NCBI GenBank assembly: GCA_938046095.1
Contig: CALIXS010000026.1
Location: 62,001-126,000, forward strand
From: an uncultured Clostridia bacterium
GTDB lineage: Bacteria; Bacillota; Clostridia; Peptostreptococcales; Anaerovoracaceae
Length of the DNA stretch: 64,000 nt
Direction: 5' to 3'
Both the position numbers and the translations under genes were made by a program. Shown here piece after piece: positions 34,070 through 43,451 of this stretch (position 1 is the stretch's first letter; each line of letters begins with the position of its first letter). The notes below the pieces were generated by a model, which was given only the letters and a program-made list of their open reading frames with translations, was not told the origin of the DNA and ran no database searches.

Positions 34070-35063
34070 GCGAGCGAACCGGCTATCCCGGCGTACGAAG
34101 TGTATAATTACTACTGTTTCGGTTGTTTTTATTTTGTATGTAATCCTCGTCAATGTTCTCGTAAGCGCAGCGCTTGTACCGTCGTTCATGAGAAGGCTCG
34201 ACAAATTTCAGCAGATCACCGACAAAAGTATCTCGGAGCAGGTGCATACGCAGGATATAGAGGTGAACAGCGACAGTCAGCTTTCGGAGACGGACGCATG
34301 GCTCGCCGACTGCGAGGCGATCAAATATTCGATGAAAAATGCGGACGGGTACAATTTGATCGGGATGTGTTTCCCGGCCGATGCGGAAACCCACAGCTGG
34401 GCAGTTCTGCTACACGGGTATACGGGTTGCAAGGAGGAGATGTACAGGTACGCATATTGGTATCACAAGCGCGGCTTCAATGTGCTCGTACCTGATCTGC
34501 GTGCGCAGGGCGAAAGCGAAGGACGCTATATAGGCATGGGATATACCGATGCCGCCGATGTTCTGGAATGGATAGACCGCGCTGTTCTCAAGACAGATCC
34601 GGAGGCGAAGATAGTTTTGCAGGGGCAGTCGATGGGCGCGGCGTGTGCGCTTATGATGAGCGGCATGACGGAGCTTCCTGCCAACGTCGCGGCCGTCGTT
34701 TCGGATTGCGCATATACAGATGCATACAGCATGTTCAGATACAAGATCAAAGATTGGTTCGGGCTTCCTGCGTTTCCGATAGTCGATTCGGCGGCGATAG
34801 CGCTCCGGCTGCGCGGAGGATACGATCTGCGCATGGCTTCCGCTCTCGATGCGGTAAGAGGTGACCGGCTGCCGACGCTGATAATACACGGCAACGAGGA
34901 TAAGCTGATTCCCGTTTCGATGGCATATGAGCTCTTTAATGCATGCGCCGCGGAGCAAAAGGAACTTCTGATAATTCGGGGTGCCGGCCACGCGCAGGCG
35001 GCGGATAAAGATCCCGACGCGTTTTACGGTGCAATAGGCGATCTGCTGGACAGTGTCTTTTAG
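34062..35063 (+). CDS. Membrane-anchored alpha/beta hydrolase
   Basis: 333 residues. A single N-terminal helix (about 13-37) is followed by an alpha/beta hydrolase domain: oxyanion region LLHGYTGCKEEMYRYA, nucleophile elbow GQS190MGA, acid residue in IIHGNEDKLIPV and the His in GAGHAQA. It probably faces outside with the helix as an anchor. The family (BAAT/S9-like esterase group) includes esterases and peptidases; the substrate cannot be told. The start overlaps nfo by 8 nt. Confidence 0.85.
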   Translation: MSERANRLSRRTKCIITTVSVVFILYVILVNVLVSAALVPSFMRRLDKFQQITDKSISEQVHTQDIEVNSDSQLSETDAWLADCEAIKYSMKNADGYNLIGMCFPADAETHSWAVLLHGYTGCKEEMYRYAYWYHKRGFNVLVPDLRAQGESEGRYIGMGYTDAADVLEWIDRAVLKTDPEAKIVLQGQSMGAACALMMSGMTELPANVAAVVSDCAYTDAYSMFRYKIKDWFGLPAFPIVDSAAIALRLRGGYDLRMASALDAVRGDRLPTLIIHGNEDKLIPVSMAYELFNACAAEQKELLIIRGAGHAQAADKDPDAFYGAIGDLLDSVF

Positions 35064-35072
35064 GAGAGTAAA

Positions 35073-35594
35073 ATGGAAAAAGGTTATTTTCAGATCTATA
35101 CGGGAACGGGAAAGGGAAAGACGACGGCTGCGCTCGGGCTTGCGATGCGGGCTGCAGGTGCCGGTTTCAGAATTTATATAGGACAGTTCATCAAAAGCCT
35201 GAGATATCATGAGATCGGTGTGCTCTGTGACAGATTCCCCGAGGTCACGGTAGAGCTTTACGGAGACGAAGGCTGCATAGCGGGACGCGAACCCGACGAG
35301 AGAGATATCAAAGCCGCGCGCTGCGGGCTTGAGACGGCGCGTAAAGCGGTGACGGGAGGCGAATACGATCTCGTAATATTGGATGAAATATTTATTGCCC
35401 TGTATTTCGGCATCATAGCAGAAGAGGAAATCCTTGCGCTTGCAAAGGACAAAGCCCCGGGCACGGAACTCGTAATGACCGGAAGATATGCGACGCCCGG
35501 TATAATCGAGGCTGCCGACCTCGTGACAGATATGAATGATGTCAGGCATTATTATTCGCAAGGTGTTCTCGCGCGCGACGGAATTGAGAGGTGA
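35073..35594 (+). CDS. cobO: Cob(I)alamin adenosyltransferase (CobA/BtuR family)
   Basis: 173 residues. The P-loop GTGKGKTTAALG at 11-22 opens the protein, followed by GAGFRIYIGQFIKS and DLVILDEI, all typical of CobA/CobO/BtuR corrinoid adenosyltransferases, which make adenosylcobalamin from cob(I)alamin and ATP. Some Clostridia use this fold for scavenging corrinoids without full synthesis. AGGAGAG precedes the ATG. No other cobalamin gene is visible in the window. Confidence 0.88.
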   Translation: MEKGYFQIYTGTGKGKTTAALGLAMRAAGAGFRIYIGQFIKSLRYHEIGVLCDRFPEVTVELYGDEGCIAGREPDERDIKAARCGLETARKAVTGGEYDLVILDEIFIALYFGIIAEEEILALAKDKAPGTELVMTGRYATPGIIEAADLVTDMNDVRHYYSQGVLARDGIER

Positions 35595-35598
35595 TACC

Positions 35599-35997
35599 GT
35601 GAATCTTTTGGATTATTACAGGGATACGATAGACAATAACCGCTTTGTAGTCTATAACGGCATTAAGATATGCGATATAGAAAAGGATCGCTGTGTCGCC
35701 ATGCTCGATATGACCGAGAACAGCGAAAATTTCAACGGTGTAGCGCACGGCGGCGTTTTGTTTACGATGGGAGATGTGTGCGCGGGCATGACGGCAAGAT
35801 CCGATCTCCGGAAGTATGTGACTATCAATGCCGATGTTCACTTTCTCAAGCCGGCAAAGAGGGGCAGCCGCTTGACATGTGTAGGTACCGTCGTAAACCG
35901 CGGCCGCAGGACATGCCTTTTGAATATAGATATAACCGACGGGGAGGGAACACTCGTCTTTACGGGAAGATACACGTTTTACTGTGTATCGGAGTAG
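35599..35997 (+). CDS. Hotdog-fold thioesterase (PaaI family)
   Basis: 132 residues from a GTG at 35599 preceded by GAGAGGTGA; the in-frame ATG at 35536 lies inside the adenosyltransferase gene and has no site. The PaaI hotdog fold is shown by NFNGVAHGGVLFTMGDVCAGMTARS, where the HGG motif and the following Asp form the active site, and by VTINADVHFLKPAKRG. It likely cleaves an acyl-CoA. It sits 4 nt after the preceding stop, in the nfo operon. Confidence 0.87.
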   Translation: MNLLDYYRDTIDNNRFVVYNGIKICDIEKDRCVAMLDMTENSENFNGVAHGGVLFTMGDVCAGMTARSDLRKYVTINADVHFLKPAKRGSRLTCVGTVVNRGRRTCLLNIDITDGEGTLVFTGRYTFYCVSE

Positions 35998-36038
35998 AAT
36001 AACAGCTTATATAAACGCGCACGGCAAAGGAGAATGCA

Positions 36039-37400
36039 ATGCTCGATCTTCTGATTATCAACGGAACGTATCCCGACTACGGGAAAAATGAAATGACAGC
36101 CGCGAATGTAGGCATCAAAGACGGGGTGATTTACTATATCGGTACGGAGACTCCCGAAGCCGCGCAGATTTATGATGCTTACGGTAAGGTCGTAAGTCCG
36201 GGATTTATCGATATTCACATGCACGAAGAGGACTTTGGCGCGGACGGGGAGAGGTTTGTAATTGCTTTACATATGCTCGAAATGGGTGTGACGACAGCTG
36301 TCGGAGGAAACTGCGGATATCCGAGACAGTCCGTGGCCGGGTTCAGGCGCGTAGTTGAGCAGCTGGGCGGCAGTCCGATCAATTATATGCTTCAGACGGG
36401 ATATAATTTGTACCGCGCAAAGCTCAAAATCGGCAGATATGAACAGGCATCAGCTGCGCAGATTCGCGAAATAAATGCGCTGATGCGCCGTGACCTTAAA
36501 GACGGTGCTTGCGGCGTATCCTTCGGCATAGAATACGATCCGGGCATGACAACGGGAGAAATAATATATTCTCTTTCGGGGATTACCGATCCGGGGCTTA
36601 TAGTGTCTGCGCATTACAGGGCGGATTCGACACGGTCGATAGAGGCGTTAAACGAAATGATAGAAATATCGGATGCCGTACCGATGAAATTCCAGATATC
36701 ACATCTTTCGAGCATGTCGGCGATGGGGCAGATGCAAGAATCGCTCAGGATGATAGATGAGGCGATGTCCGAGGATCAATCGCTTAATTACGATACGTAT
36801 CCGTATAACGCGTTTTCTACAAGGATAGGCTCATCCGTCTTCGAGAACGGTTGCTTTGATGCATGGGGCAAGACGTACAGTGATGTCATCCTCACAAATG
36901 ATCCGTACAGGAATGTGCGATGCACGAAGGAAATATTTGAGGATGCACGGAAAAATCATCCCGATATGCTGGCCGTCGCATTTTGCATGAATGAAGACGA
37001 AATCGCCATGGCTGTTGCCGATAAAAACGGAATGACGGCCTCCGACGGAATCCTTCTGGGGGGATACGGCCACCCGAGAGCGGCAGGAACCTTCCCGAGG
37101 GTGCTGGGCAAATACGTGCGGGAAGAAAAGCGGCTTTCTCTGATCGATGCGCTGCGCAAGATGACGCTCGTGCCGGCGGAACGGCTGGAGTTAGATCGTA
37201 AGGGCAGGATTAAAATCGGGTGCGACGCGGACATAACTGTATTCGATCCTGAAACTGTAACGGATTGTGCAGATTTTCAGGAGCTCAGACCACCTGTGGG
37301 CATAGACCTTGTATTGATAGGGGGAAAGGCCGCACGGACGGGCGGACACACCGTAAACGACAGGCTCGGAAGATTTATTCCGTATAGAGAGAAAAAATGA
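36039..37400 (+). CDS. N-acyl-D-amino-acid deacylase-like amidohydrolase
   Basis: 453 residues of the D-aminoacylase branch of the amidohydrolase superfamily. Metal-binding signs: GFIDIH60MH62 near the first strand and GNC92G, which matches the Cys ligand of D-aminoacylases. Later it has VSAHYR, QISHLSSM and the small C-terminal beta-sandwich (GRIKIGCDADITVFDPETV). The usual HTHDD motif reads HMHEED here, so the substrate may differ from classic D-aminoacylase. Such enzymes release D-amino acids from N-acyl forms. AAGGAG precedes the ATG. Last gene of the nfo operon. Confidence 0.83.
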   Translation: MLDLLIINGTYPDYGKNEMTAANVGIKDGVIYYIGTETPEAAQIYDAYGKVVSPGFIDIHMHEEDFGADGERFVIALHMLEMGVTTAVGGNCGYPRQSVAGFRRVVEQLGGSPINYMLQTGYNLYRAKLKIGRYEQASAAQIREINALMRRDLKDGACGVSFGIEYDPGMTTGEIIYSLSGITDPGLIVSAHYRADSTRSIEALNEMIEISDAVPMKFQISHLSSMSAMGQMQESLRMIDEAMSEDQSLNYDTYPYNAFSTRIGSSVFENGCFDAWGKTYSDVILTNDPYRNVRCTKEIFEDARKNHPDMLAVAFCMNEDEIAMAVADKNGMTASDGILLGGYGHPRAAGTFPRVLGKYVREEKRLSLIDALRKMTLVPAERLELDRKGRIKIGCDADITVFDPETVTDCADFQELRPPVGIDLVLIGGKAARTGGHTVNDRLGRFIPYREKK

Positions 37401-37435
37401 CAGGAAGGGAAAGAAAATGGCGACAGTTCCGTTTT

Positions 37436-37861
37436 TCAGATAATCGCCAGAATGCCAATCAATATTACCGTCGCCAAGGCTCCTGATATATAGACTGCCG
37501 TAAGCAGTTTGCTCCTCTTTCGGCAGTCGATCGCGGCGACAGTAAATATTCCTAAAAGGGAGCCGAGAAGCAGATATTTCATTCCGCTCCATGTTCCGGT
37601 GAAAAACAAGATAAAACTGACCGTAAAGCTTATTCCACACAGTATCGCCATGCCGGCGAGTATAGCATCTTCCTTGTTTTCGGCTTTGGGAAATGAGCGT
37701 TTTTCGCGCCAACCGGCGAAAAGATTGCCGAAAAACCAACCGTTTCTATTCTCAATAGAGCGTGCGTTCTCCATAGCTTTGTCTTTCCGGGCGCTCTTAA
37801 GTGTCTGCGTTACTCGCTGCCTGCCTGTTCCTTCAATTGTTCGGAATTCTTCTTTCTTCAC
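37436..37861 (-). CDS. Small membrane protein of unknown function
   Basis: 141 residues. A charged N-terminal third is followed by three predicted helices (about 67-84, 90-108 and 120-140) with a CRKRSK cytosolic loop. I do not recognise the family. It starts 1 nt after the MmgE/PrpD stop, on the same strand, so it is probably the last gene of the sigma-54-linked operon. It converges on the deacylase gene. Confidence 0.65.
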   Translation of the reverse strand: MKKEEFRTIEGTGRQRVTQTLKSARKDKAMENARSIENRNGWFFGNLFAGWREKRSFPKAENKEDAILAGMAILCGISFTVSFILFFTGTWSGMKYLLLGSLLGIFTVAAIDCRKRSKLLTAVYISGALATVILIGILAII

Positions 37862-37862
37862 G

Positions 37863-39203
37863 TTAAAAATCCTTCCAATACTCGGCCTTGTTGACCTCGT
37901 TCACGATGTCGAGAGTATTGAGATCCTCTTTGGAGGTCAACATGTCGAGTATTTTTTCCTGTCCTGATTCCGTAAATACCGGACCGGTAATTCTTTTGAA
38001 CTTTTCGGAAAGCCATTTTGTACCGATGTTATCGGAGGCTTCTCCGTAGGGCTCAAGACATCGCGATGTGTATGCCTTTCCATCCTTAGTTTTGATTACG
38101 GCTTTGCATAGCCTGTATTCCGGGAATATAGCCGTCATATCTTTGTTTTCTTCGAAGTGTAGTCTATTCATCATATATGTTACTGCAGGGTCAGGGATCT
38201 TAGATTCGTGTACCTGTGCGATTCCAAAGTCATGGTAAAGGATAGCGGCAGCGACAGGATAAGCGATGTTGTACTGCGCTTCATCCGCTGTCGCGGGGAC
38301 AATCTTGGAAAGCTTTGTTGCGTTCAGGAATGTCTGAATGGTAACATTTTCTATTTCATCAGCAACAATGCCGTTATTGTCCATGATTTCGAGACATGCA
38401 TCAATTGCCGGATGTGCCCACCTGCAGCAAGTGTAAGGTTTGAAATAGAGGTTCATGATTTCGTAGTTATCGCCAAGGTCTTCCGTAAGATATTTATAGT
38501 CCTCGGACTCAAGGAGATTCATGTTTCCCTTGAATCCGGACTCATGCTCCTTGATTGCGAGTGCGCCTGTCATCGTGCCGAAGGGTACGCCATCTTTGTT
38601 CATCGACGGATATTCGACGCTTCTTTCGCCGGCGACGAGAGGCGCATTAAATTCCGCAATAGAGAGACAGTTATTCAATTCTTCTTTCGTATAGTTGTAT
38701 ATTCTGGCGACGCCGGCAACAATTCCTGCCGGTCCGAATGTGCCTGTCGAATGAGGATTCGCATAATGCTTCATGATTGCCTGTCCGGAGCGGATACATG
38801 TTTCGTACCCCACTATCATCGCAGCATAGAACTCATCGCGTGTTGCGCCTTTTTCCAGCGCTGCCGCGAGAATCGGCGCGATTATTGCCGCGCCCGGATG
38901 AGCCCGGATTATGTTGTGTCCGTCATCTATGTCATATGCATTTGAAGAATGGCCCATTGCTGCGGACGCTCCGATGAAGTTAAATTTTTCATTGCTTCCT
39001 ACCACCGGAACAGTCCCCTTCCCGAAAACGTCTGCCGCGAGCTTGAGGCCGACCTTGAATTGGTTGCTCTTACTTCCTACGATAAGTGCTCCGAACAGAT
39101 CAATTGCGCACCCCTTTATGCGTTCCCTTACTATTGGCGGAAAGCTGTCCCATTTTGTATCAAGGATATAATTTTCAAGCTTGAAAGTGGTTTTGTATTT
39201 CAT
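37863..39203 (-). CDS. MmgE/PrpD family protein
   Basis: 446 residues, near full length for the family. The N-terminal helical domain has CAIDLFGALIVGS, AAMGHSSNAYDIDDGH and the family HPGAAIIAPILAAA; the C-terminal domain has KPYTCCRWAHPAIDACLEI. Characterised members are 2-methylcitrate or related dehydratases, and others act as isomerases or epimerases, so the reaction here is open. GGGAGG lies 6 nt before the ATG. It follows the alanine-dehydrogenase-family gene on the same strand with a 173-bp gap that contains a coding-like fragment. Confidence 0.87.
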   Translation of the reverse strand: MKYKTTFKLENYILDTKWDSFPPIVRERIKGCAIDLFGALIVGSKSNQFKVGLKLAADVFGKGTVPVVGSNEKFNFIGASAAMGHSSNAYDIDDGHNIIRAHPGAAIIAPILAAALEKGATRDEFYAAMIVGYETCIRSGQAIMKHYANPHSTGTFGPAGIVAGVARIYNYTKEELNNCLSIAEFNAPLVAGERSVEYPSMNKDGVPFGTMTGALAIKEHESGFKGNMNLLESEDYKYLTEDLGDNYEIMNLYFKPYTCCRWAHPAIDACLEIMDNNGIVADEIENVTIQTFLNATKLSKIVPATADEAQYNIAYPVAAAILYHDFGIAQVHESKIPDPAVTYMMNRLHFEENKDMTAIFPEYRLCKAVIKTKDGKAYTSRCLEPYGEASDNIGTKWLSEKFKRITGPVFTESGQEKILDMLTSKEDLNTLDIVNEVNKAEYWKDF

Positions 39204-39214
39204 GCATTCCTCCC

Positions 39215-39376
39215 TTACACCGTGAGTGATAACCTCACGACGGCAAATACATATTTGCCGAACACAGTATCGATGAGCGCATACAAAGTGCTGCCATTAG
39301 TCTCACGGACTTCATCGCTCGAAGCAAATCTTCCGACAAGCGAACTGCCCTTGAATAGAGATATGTAATAGAGATA
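39215..39376 (-). pseudogene. Coding-like fragment without a start codon
   Basis: In the frame of the preceding dehydrogenase, directly after its TAA, 53 sense codons run to a TAA at 39215. The translation (SLVGRFASSDEVRETNG, LYALIDTVFGKYVFAVVRL) has the codon usage and composition of a real protein, but no ATG, GTG or TTG start is in frame. It may be the 3' end of a gene whose start was deleted, or a dehydrogenase extension cut off by a stop. I do not recognise the family. A short direct repeat (AATAGAGATAT, twice) lies at the junction. Confidence 0.4.
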
Positions 39377-40543
39377 TTAAAGCTTGATAAAGTTATTCGA
39401 CCTGGTTGGTGTTTCAGGAGGCGCCGGGTCGAGTTTTCTGTCAGCGATTCCGAGGATATCTTCCGGTCGGATCCAAGGTCTTCCTTGAATTGCGGAAGTT
39501 TCTTCGTGTGTGAGATATCCGTTATAAGCTGTGAGTGCCCTTCTGATAAATCCGTCATTTACGCAGGCTTCCTTCAGACCTTCATTCAGAATCCTCAGCA
39601 TAAGTGGGAGCGTGTCAGCTGCAAGAGATACGGATGTATCGTGAGCAACAGCACCGGGAATGTTGGATACACAGTAATGAACTACTCCGCTGTCAACATA
39701 TCTCGGGTTGTCATGATGTGTTTCGTGGCTGGATTCTATTGCACCGGGATCGTCGTTGGAGATGTCAACGAGTACAGAACCCGGTTCCATTGTTCTCAGC
39801 ATTTCTCTGGTAATCAGGAAGTCTTTGCTCTGCTTGGGCCACTTTACGCAATTTAAAACCATGTCGGTGCCGGGCAGGAGGGAGGCAATTGCTTCTCTTG
39901 TGCAGAACATCGTATTGATTTTCTGGAAGTACATGTCGCTGAGCCTTCTTAAGATACCTACGTTAATATCCATAACCGTTACGTTTGCTCCGAGTGCGAA
40001 TAGCACGGAAAGTGCCGCCTGACCGACTGTTCCTCCGCCGAGGATCAAAACGTTCATTCCCGGCGCACCGGCAAATCCGCCTACAAACTTGCCCTTGCCC
40101 CCGTTGATTGTAAGCATTGATTCAAGCCCGAAAAGTGCCCCCTGCTTACCTGCGGCTTCGCAGTTAGGTGATCCGTATCTGTGGGAGGCTTCTGCAGTGA
40201 CAGCTGCACATTTGCTGTCGAGGATGGCCTGAACTTCTTCCGGATGCCCTGCCGGATGTATGCAGCAGTAGATCATTTTATCCGACCTGAGAAATGTGAA
40301 TTCGCTCGGATCGAGTTCTTTGACTTTGGCGAGAAAATCACATTTATCCCACATTTCTTCTTCGGTTTCAATGATTGTTGCACCTGCGGCCATATATGCT
40401 TCGTTCGGGAACCCTGCCGCCTTTCCTGCATCTTTCTGAACAAAAGTCGGATGGCCGGCACTTACAATCGCGGCAATCTCAAGCGGCGTAAGAAGCACCC
40501 TGTACTCGCCTTCTTTAATATCCTTTAATAGTCCGAATTTCAT
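39377..40543 (-). CDS. Alanine dehydrogenase/PNT-family amino-acid dehydrogenase, divergent
   Basis: 388 residues. The catalytic positions known from alanine dehydrogenase line up by number: Arg15, Lys75 (LAKVKE) and His96 (CIHPAG). The NAD site is VLILGGGTVGQAA and the C-terminal signature is VSNIPGAVAHDT. Differences from true Ald include SNDDPG in place of the IDQGG motif around the catalytic Asp, and a divergent lid after NCVKWPKQ. It should deaminate an amino acid to a 2-oxo acid with NAD, but alanine as the substrate is not certain. It starts 26 nt after dppF, so imported peptides could feed it after hydrolysis. Confidence 0.82.
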   Translation of the reverse strand: MKFGLLKDIKEGEYRVLLTPLEIAAIVSAGHPTFVQKDAGKAAGFPNEAYMAAGATIIETEEEMWDKCDFLAKVKELDPSEFTFLRSDKMIYCCIHPAGHPEEVQAILDSKCAAVTAEASHRYGSPNCEAAGKQGALFGLESMLTINGGKGKFVGGFAGAPGMNVLILGGGTVGQAALSVLFALGANVTVMDINVGILRRLSDMYFQKINTMFCTREAIASLLPGTDMVLNCVKWPKQSKDFLITREMLRTMEPGSVLVDISNDDPGAIESSHETHHDNPRYVDSGVVHYCVSNIPGAVAHDTSVSLAADTLPLMLRILNEGLKEACVNDGFIRRALTAYNGYLTHEETSAIQGRPWIRPEDILGIADRKLDPAPPETPTRSNNFIKL

Positions 40544-40569
40544 GATTTGAATCTCCTTATAAAATCTTT

Positions 40570-41526
40570 TTACTTGAGTTCACTCAGCCTGTTGCAGGCA
40601 ACAAAGTGGTTGGGACTCACTTCTAAAAGCTCCGGGGTCTTTTTGCACACTTCGTTTGCATAGTTGCAACGTTTGCAGAATCTGCACTCGTCAGGCGGTT
40701 CTATGGGTGATGTAATTTCACCTTTAATGATAATTCTGTCCTTTTTTACAGAAAGGTCAGGGATAGGAATTGCCGACAGAAGCGCTTCCGTGTATGGGTG
40801 GAGCGGATTGTTGAACAGTTCATCCGATGGAGCTTTTTCAACTATCCGGCCAAGGTACATAACCGCGATTTCATCGGAAAAGTGGTTTACTACTGAAAGG
40901 TCATGGGTGATGAATATGTACGAAAGCTCCATATCCTCCTGGAGCTCCTTTAGTAAGTTCAAAATCTGCGCTTGGATCGAAACGTCGAGTGCCGATACCG
41001 GCTCATCGCACACAACAAACTTTGGATTCATCGCGAGCGCTCTGGCAATGCCTATTCTTTGGCGTCTCCCTCCGTCGAGTTCATGAGGATATGTATTGAA
41101 AAGTCTCGGTGCGAGTCCCACGGTGTTCATCAATTCCGCAACGCGTTCGTGTATTTCATCCTTGCCCTTGAGCAGACGATTGGCAATAATCGGCTCGGAA
41201 ATAATCTGGCTTACCGTTTTTCTCGGGTCGAGTGAGGAATACGGATCCTGGAAAATCAGCTGCATGTTCTTGTGTTCCTTTTTCAAGGCGCTTTTTGAGA
41301 GTTTGTTAATGTCCCTGCCTTCAAAAAGGATTTCTCCGCTCGTCGGTTCGATAAGTCTGAGTATTGTTCTCCCGGTCGTAGATTTACCACATCCGGATTC
41401 ACCTACAAGTCCGAGGGTTTTTCCTCTTTCGAGCGTGAACGAAACGTCATCGACCGCATGGAGAATTCCTCTTCTGGTTCTAAAGTACTTCTTTAAGTGT
41501 TTTACTTCAAGTATACTATCTGCCAT
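40570..41526 (-). CDS. dppF: Dipeptide/oligopeptide ABC transporter ATPase (DppF-like)
   Basis: 318 residues. Walker A GESGCGKST, Q-loop IFQDPYSSLDPR, Walker B FVVCDEP, H-loop FITHDLS. The ABC signature reads LDGGRRQRIGIARAL, with Asp for Ser in LSGGQ and Arg for Gln, unlike the other ATPases of this window. C-terminal cluster CRFCKRCNYANEVC. It starts 2 nt after dppD. Confidence 0.92.
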   Translation of the reverse strand: MADSILEVKHLKKYFRTRRGILHAVDDVSFTLERGKTLGLVGESGCGKSTTGRTILRLIEPTSGEILFEGRDINKLSKSALKKEHKNMQLIFQDPYSSLDPRKTVSQIISEPIIANRLLKGKDEIHERVAELMNTVGLAPRLFNTYPHELDGGRRQRIGIARALAMNPKFVVCDEPVSALDVSIQAQILNLLKELQEDMELSYIFITHDLSVVNHFSDEIAVMYLGRIVEKAPSDELFNNPLHPYTEALLSAIPIPDLSVKKDRIIIKGEITSPIEPPDECRFCKRCNYANEVCKKTPELLEVSPNHFVACNRLSELK

Positions 41527-41528
41527 GT

Positions 41529-42533
41529 CTATCTCTCCTCGCGTTCAATTCTAAATCCATCTTCCTTATACCTTGAGCAGATCACATAATGGGAATCGGA
41601 AATCCTGATTTCTTTCTGCTCTTTCTTGCATTCTTCGCATGCATACGGGCAACGCGGCTCAAAGGCGCATCCGTCCGGAAGCTCAGTCGGATCGGGCATT
41701 AGCCCCTTGATAGGCGTGAGCTTGGATTTTCTGTCATTGATGTTCGGAATTGAGTTGAACAGTCCTTCTGTATATGGATGTTTTGTTCTGTTGAATACAT
41801 CCTCCAGCGTTCCTTTCTCGATTATTTTGCCTGCATACATTACAGCGACCTCATCGCATATGTCCGCTACTATACCTAAATCGTGAGTGATCATGATTAG
41901 TGAAGTCTCGTACTGTTCACGCAGTCTTCGCATCAGGTCGAGTACCTGTGCCTGGATTGTTACGTCCAAAGCAGTTGTGGGTTCGTCAGCGATCAAAAGT
42001 GACGGGTGGCAAGCGAGTGCAATTGCGATAACGACTCTCTGTTTCATACCGCCTGAGAACTGATGCGGGTATTCCTTTGCACGCTCACCCGGTATTCCGA
42101 CAAGCTCCAACATTTCGATTGCTCGTTTGCCGGCTTCCTCTTTGGTAACCTCTTCATGAAGTGCGATTGACTCTGCAATCTGCTCACCCACGGTGAATAC
42201 CGGATTCAGAGCTGTCATCGGGTCCTGAAAGATCATCGAAATGTCCTTACCTCTGACCTTCTCAAGTTCGCTAATCGGCATGTTAATTATATCTTCGCCG
42301 TTTAGTTCAAGTTTTTCGCACTCGACTAACCCCGGCGGATCCGGAACCAGCCTCAGGATCGACAATGCGGTCGTTGTTTTTCCTGCACCGGTTTCGCCTA
42401 CGAGTCCGATTGCCTTGCCTTTTTCGAGTTCTAAATTAAGTCCGTTGACTGCTCTTACAACGCCGTCATCTATTTCAAATCGAACAACCAGGTCTTTGAT
42501 ATCGAGTATTTTTTTATTCTCGGTATTTTCCAT
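41529..42533 (-). CDS. dppD: Dipeptide/oligopeptide ABC transporter ATPase (DppD-like)
   Basis: 334 residues. Walker A GETGAGKTT, Q-loop IFQDPMTALNPV, signature FSGGMKQRVVIAIAL, Walker B LLIADEP, H-loop MITHDLG; C-terminal cluster CAFEPRCPYACEEC. It lies 9 nt after dppC and pairs with the LDGGR-type DppF. Confidence 0.92.
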   Translation of the reverse strand: MENTENKKILDIKDLVVRFEIDDGVVRAVNGLNLELEKGKAIGLVGETGAGKTTTALSILRLVPDPPGLVECEKLELNGEDIINMPISELEKVRGKDISMIFQDPMTALNPVFTVGEQIAESIALHEEVTKEEAGKRAIEMLELVGIPGERAKEYPHQFSGGMKQRVVIAIALACHPSLLIADEPTTALDVTIQAQVLDLMRRLREQYETSLIMITHDLGIVADICDEVAVMYAGKIIEKGTLEDVFNRTKHPYTEGLFNSIPNINDRKSKLTPIKGLMPDPTELPDGCAFEPRCPYACEECKKEQKEIRISDSHYVICSRYKEDGFRIEREER

Positions 42534-42542
42534 GTATGCCTC

Positions 42543-43439
42543 CTATTGTTTAAGCTTCGGGTCGAGCGCATCTCTGAGCCCGTCGCCCATAAGGTTGAAG
42601 GAAAGAACAGTTGTCATAATTGCAAGTCCCGGAAAGATTGTAAGATACATATAGTCGCGCATGTAGTTTCTGCCTTCGGACAGCATCGCACCCCATTCGG
42701 GAGAAGGAATAGGAACACCCAGACCGAGGAAACTGAGGTTTGACGCCGTCAAAATCGCGGATGCAACGCCCATAGTAATCTGAACGATTATCGGTGAAAG
42801 CGCATTCGGAAGAACATGTTTGAACATAATTCCGAAGTCGCTCACTCCGGCGACCTTCGCCGCCTCGATATACTCTTCGTCGCGCACCGGCATTACTGCC
42901 GCTCGGGTAGTACGTGTATACATCGGTACATAGACCAATCCGATCGCCATCATGAGCACGATGAGTGACTGCCCGAAAGCAGTCATCAGTGCTACACCCA
43001 TGAGTACGCTGGGAATGCCGGTGAACACCTCGCAGAATCTCAGGATAAAGTCCTCGATTTTACCTCCTTTGTATCCGGCAATCAATCCAAGAGTCACACC
43101 GATTACGGTACTGATAGCAACAGCTATTATTCCGACGGATAGCGAATACTTGGCGCCGTACAATACTCTGATGAAAACATCTCGTCCGTAATTATCTGTA
43201 CCGAACCAATGCTCCGCATTGGGCTGCTGGAATTTTTCCTTTATGTTCTGCTGAACGATATCCGCTTGATAGTCGTAATAAATCTGGGCAAATAACGCGA
43301 GCAGAATAATGAGGATAACAATTATAAGTCCGATCATAGCGCTCGGATTTTTTTTATAATTGCGCCATACCTCCTGAAAAAGGCTGCGTTTTTTGTACTG
43401 CTTCAATTCGGCAGCAGAAATCTTTTGATATTTTTCCAT
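42543..43439 (-). CDS. dppC: Dipeptide/oligopeptide ABC transporter permease (DppC-like)
   Basis: 298 residues and about six helices. N-terminal FQEVWRNYKKNPSAMIGLII, then WFGTDNYGRDVFIRVLYGAK and the EAA loop YIEAAKVAGVSDFGIMFKHVLPN. The end LMGDGLRDALDPKLK is typical. It follows dppB after 12 nt. Confidence 0.93.
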   Translation of the reverse strand: MEKYQKISAAELKQYKKRSLFQEVWRNYKKNPSAMIGLIIVILIILLALFAQIYYDYQADIVQQNIKEKFQQPNAEHWFGTDNYGRDVFIRVLYGAKYSLSVGIIAVAISTVIGVTLGLIAGYKGGKIEDFILRFCEVFTGIPSVLMGVALMTAFGQSLIVLMMAIGLVYVPMYTRTTRAAVMPVRDEEYIEAAKVAGVSDFGIMFKHVLPNALSPIIVQITMGVASAILTASNLSFLGLGVPIPSPEWGAMLSEGRNYMRDYMYLTIFPGLAIMTTVLSFNLMGDGLRDALDPKLKQ

Positions 43440-43451
43440 TGTTTTGCTCCC

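Noticed and set aside
34410..35561. 383-codon minus-strand frame
   Set aside because: Antisense to the alpha/beta hydrolase and the adenosyltransferase, both well supported; composition is that of a shadow frame.
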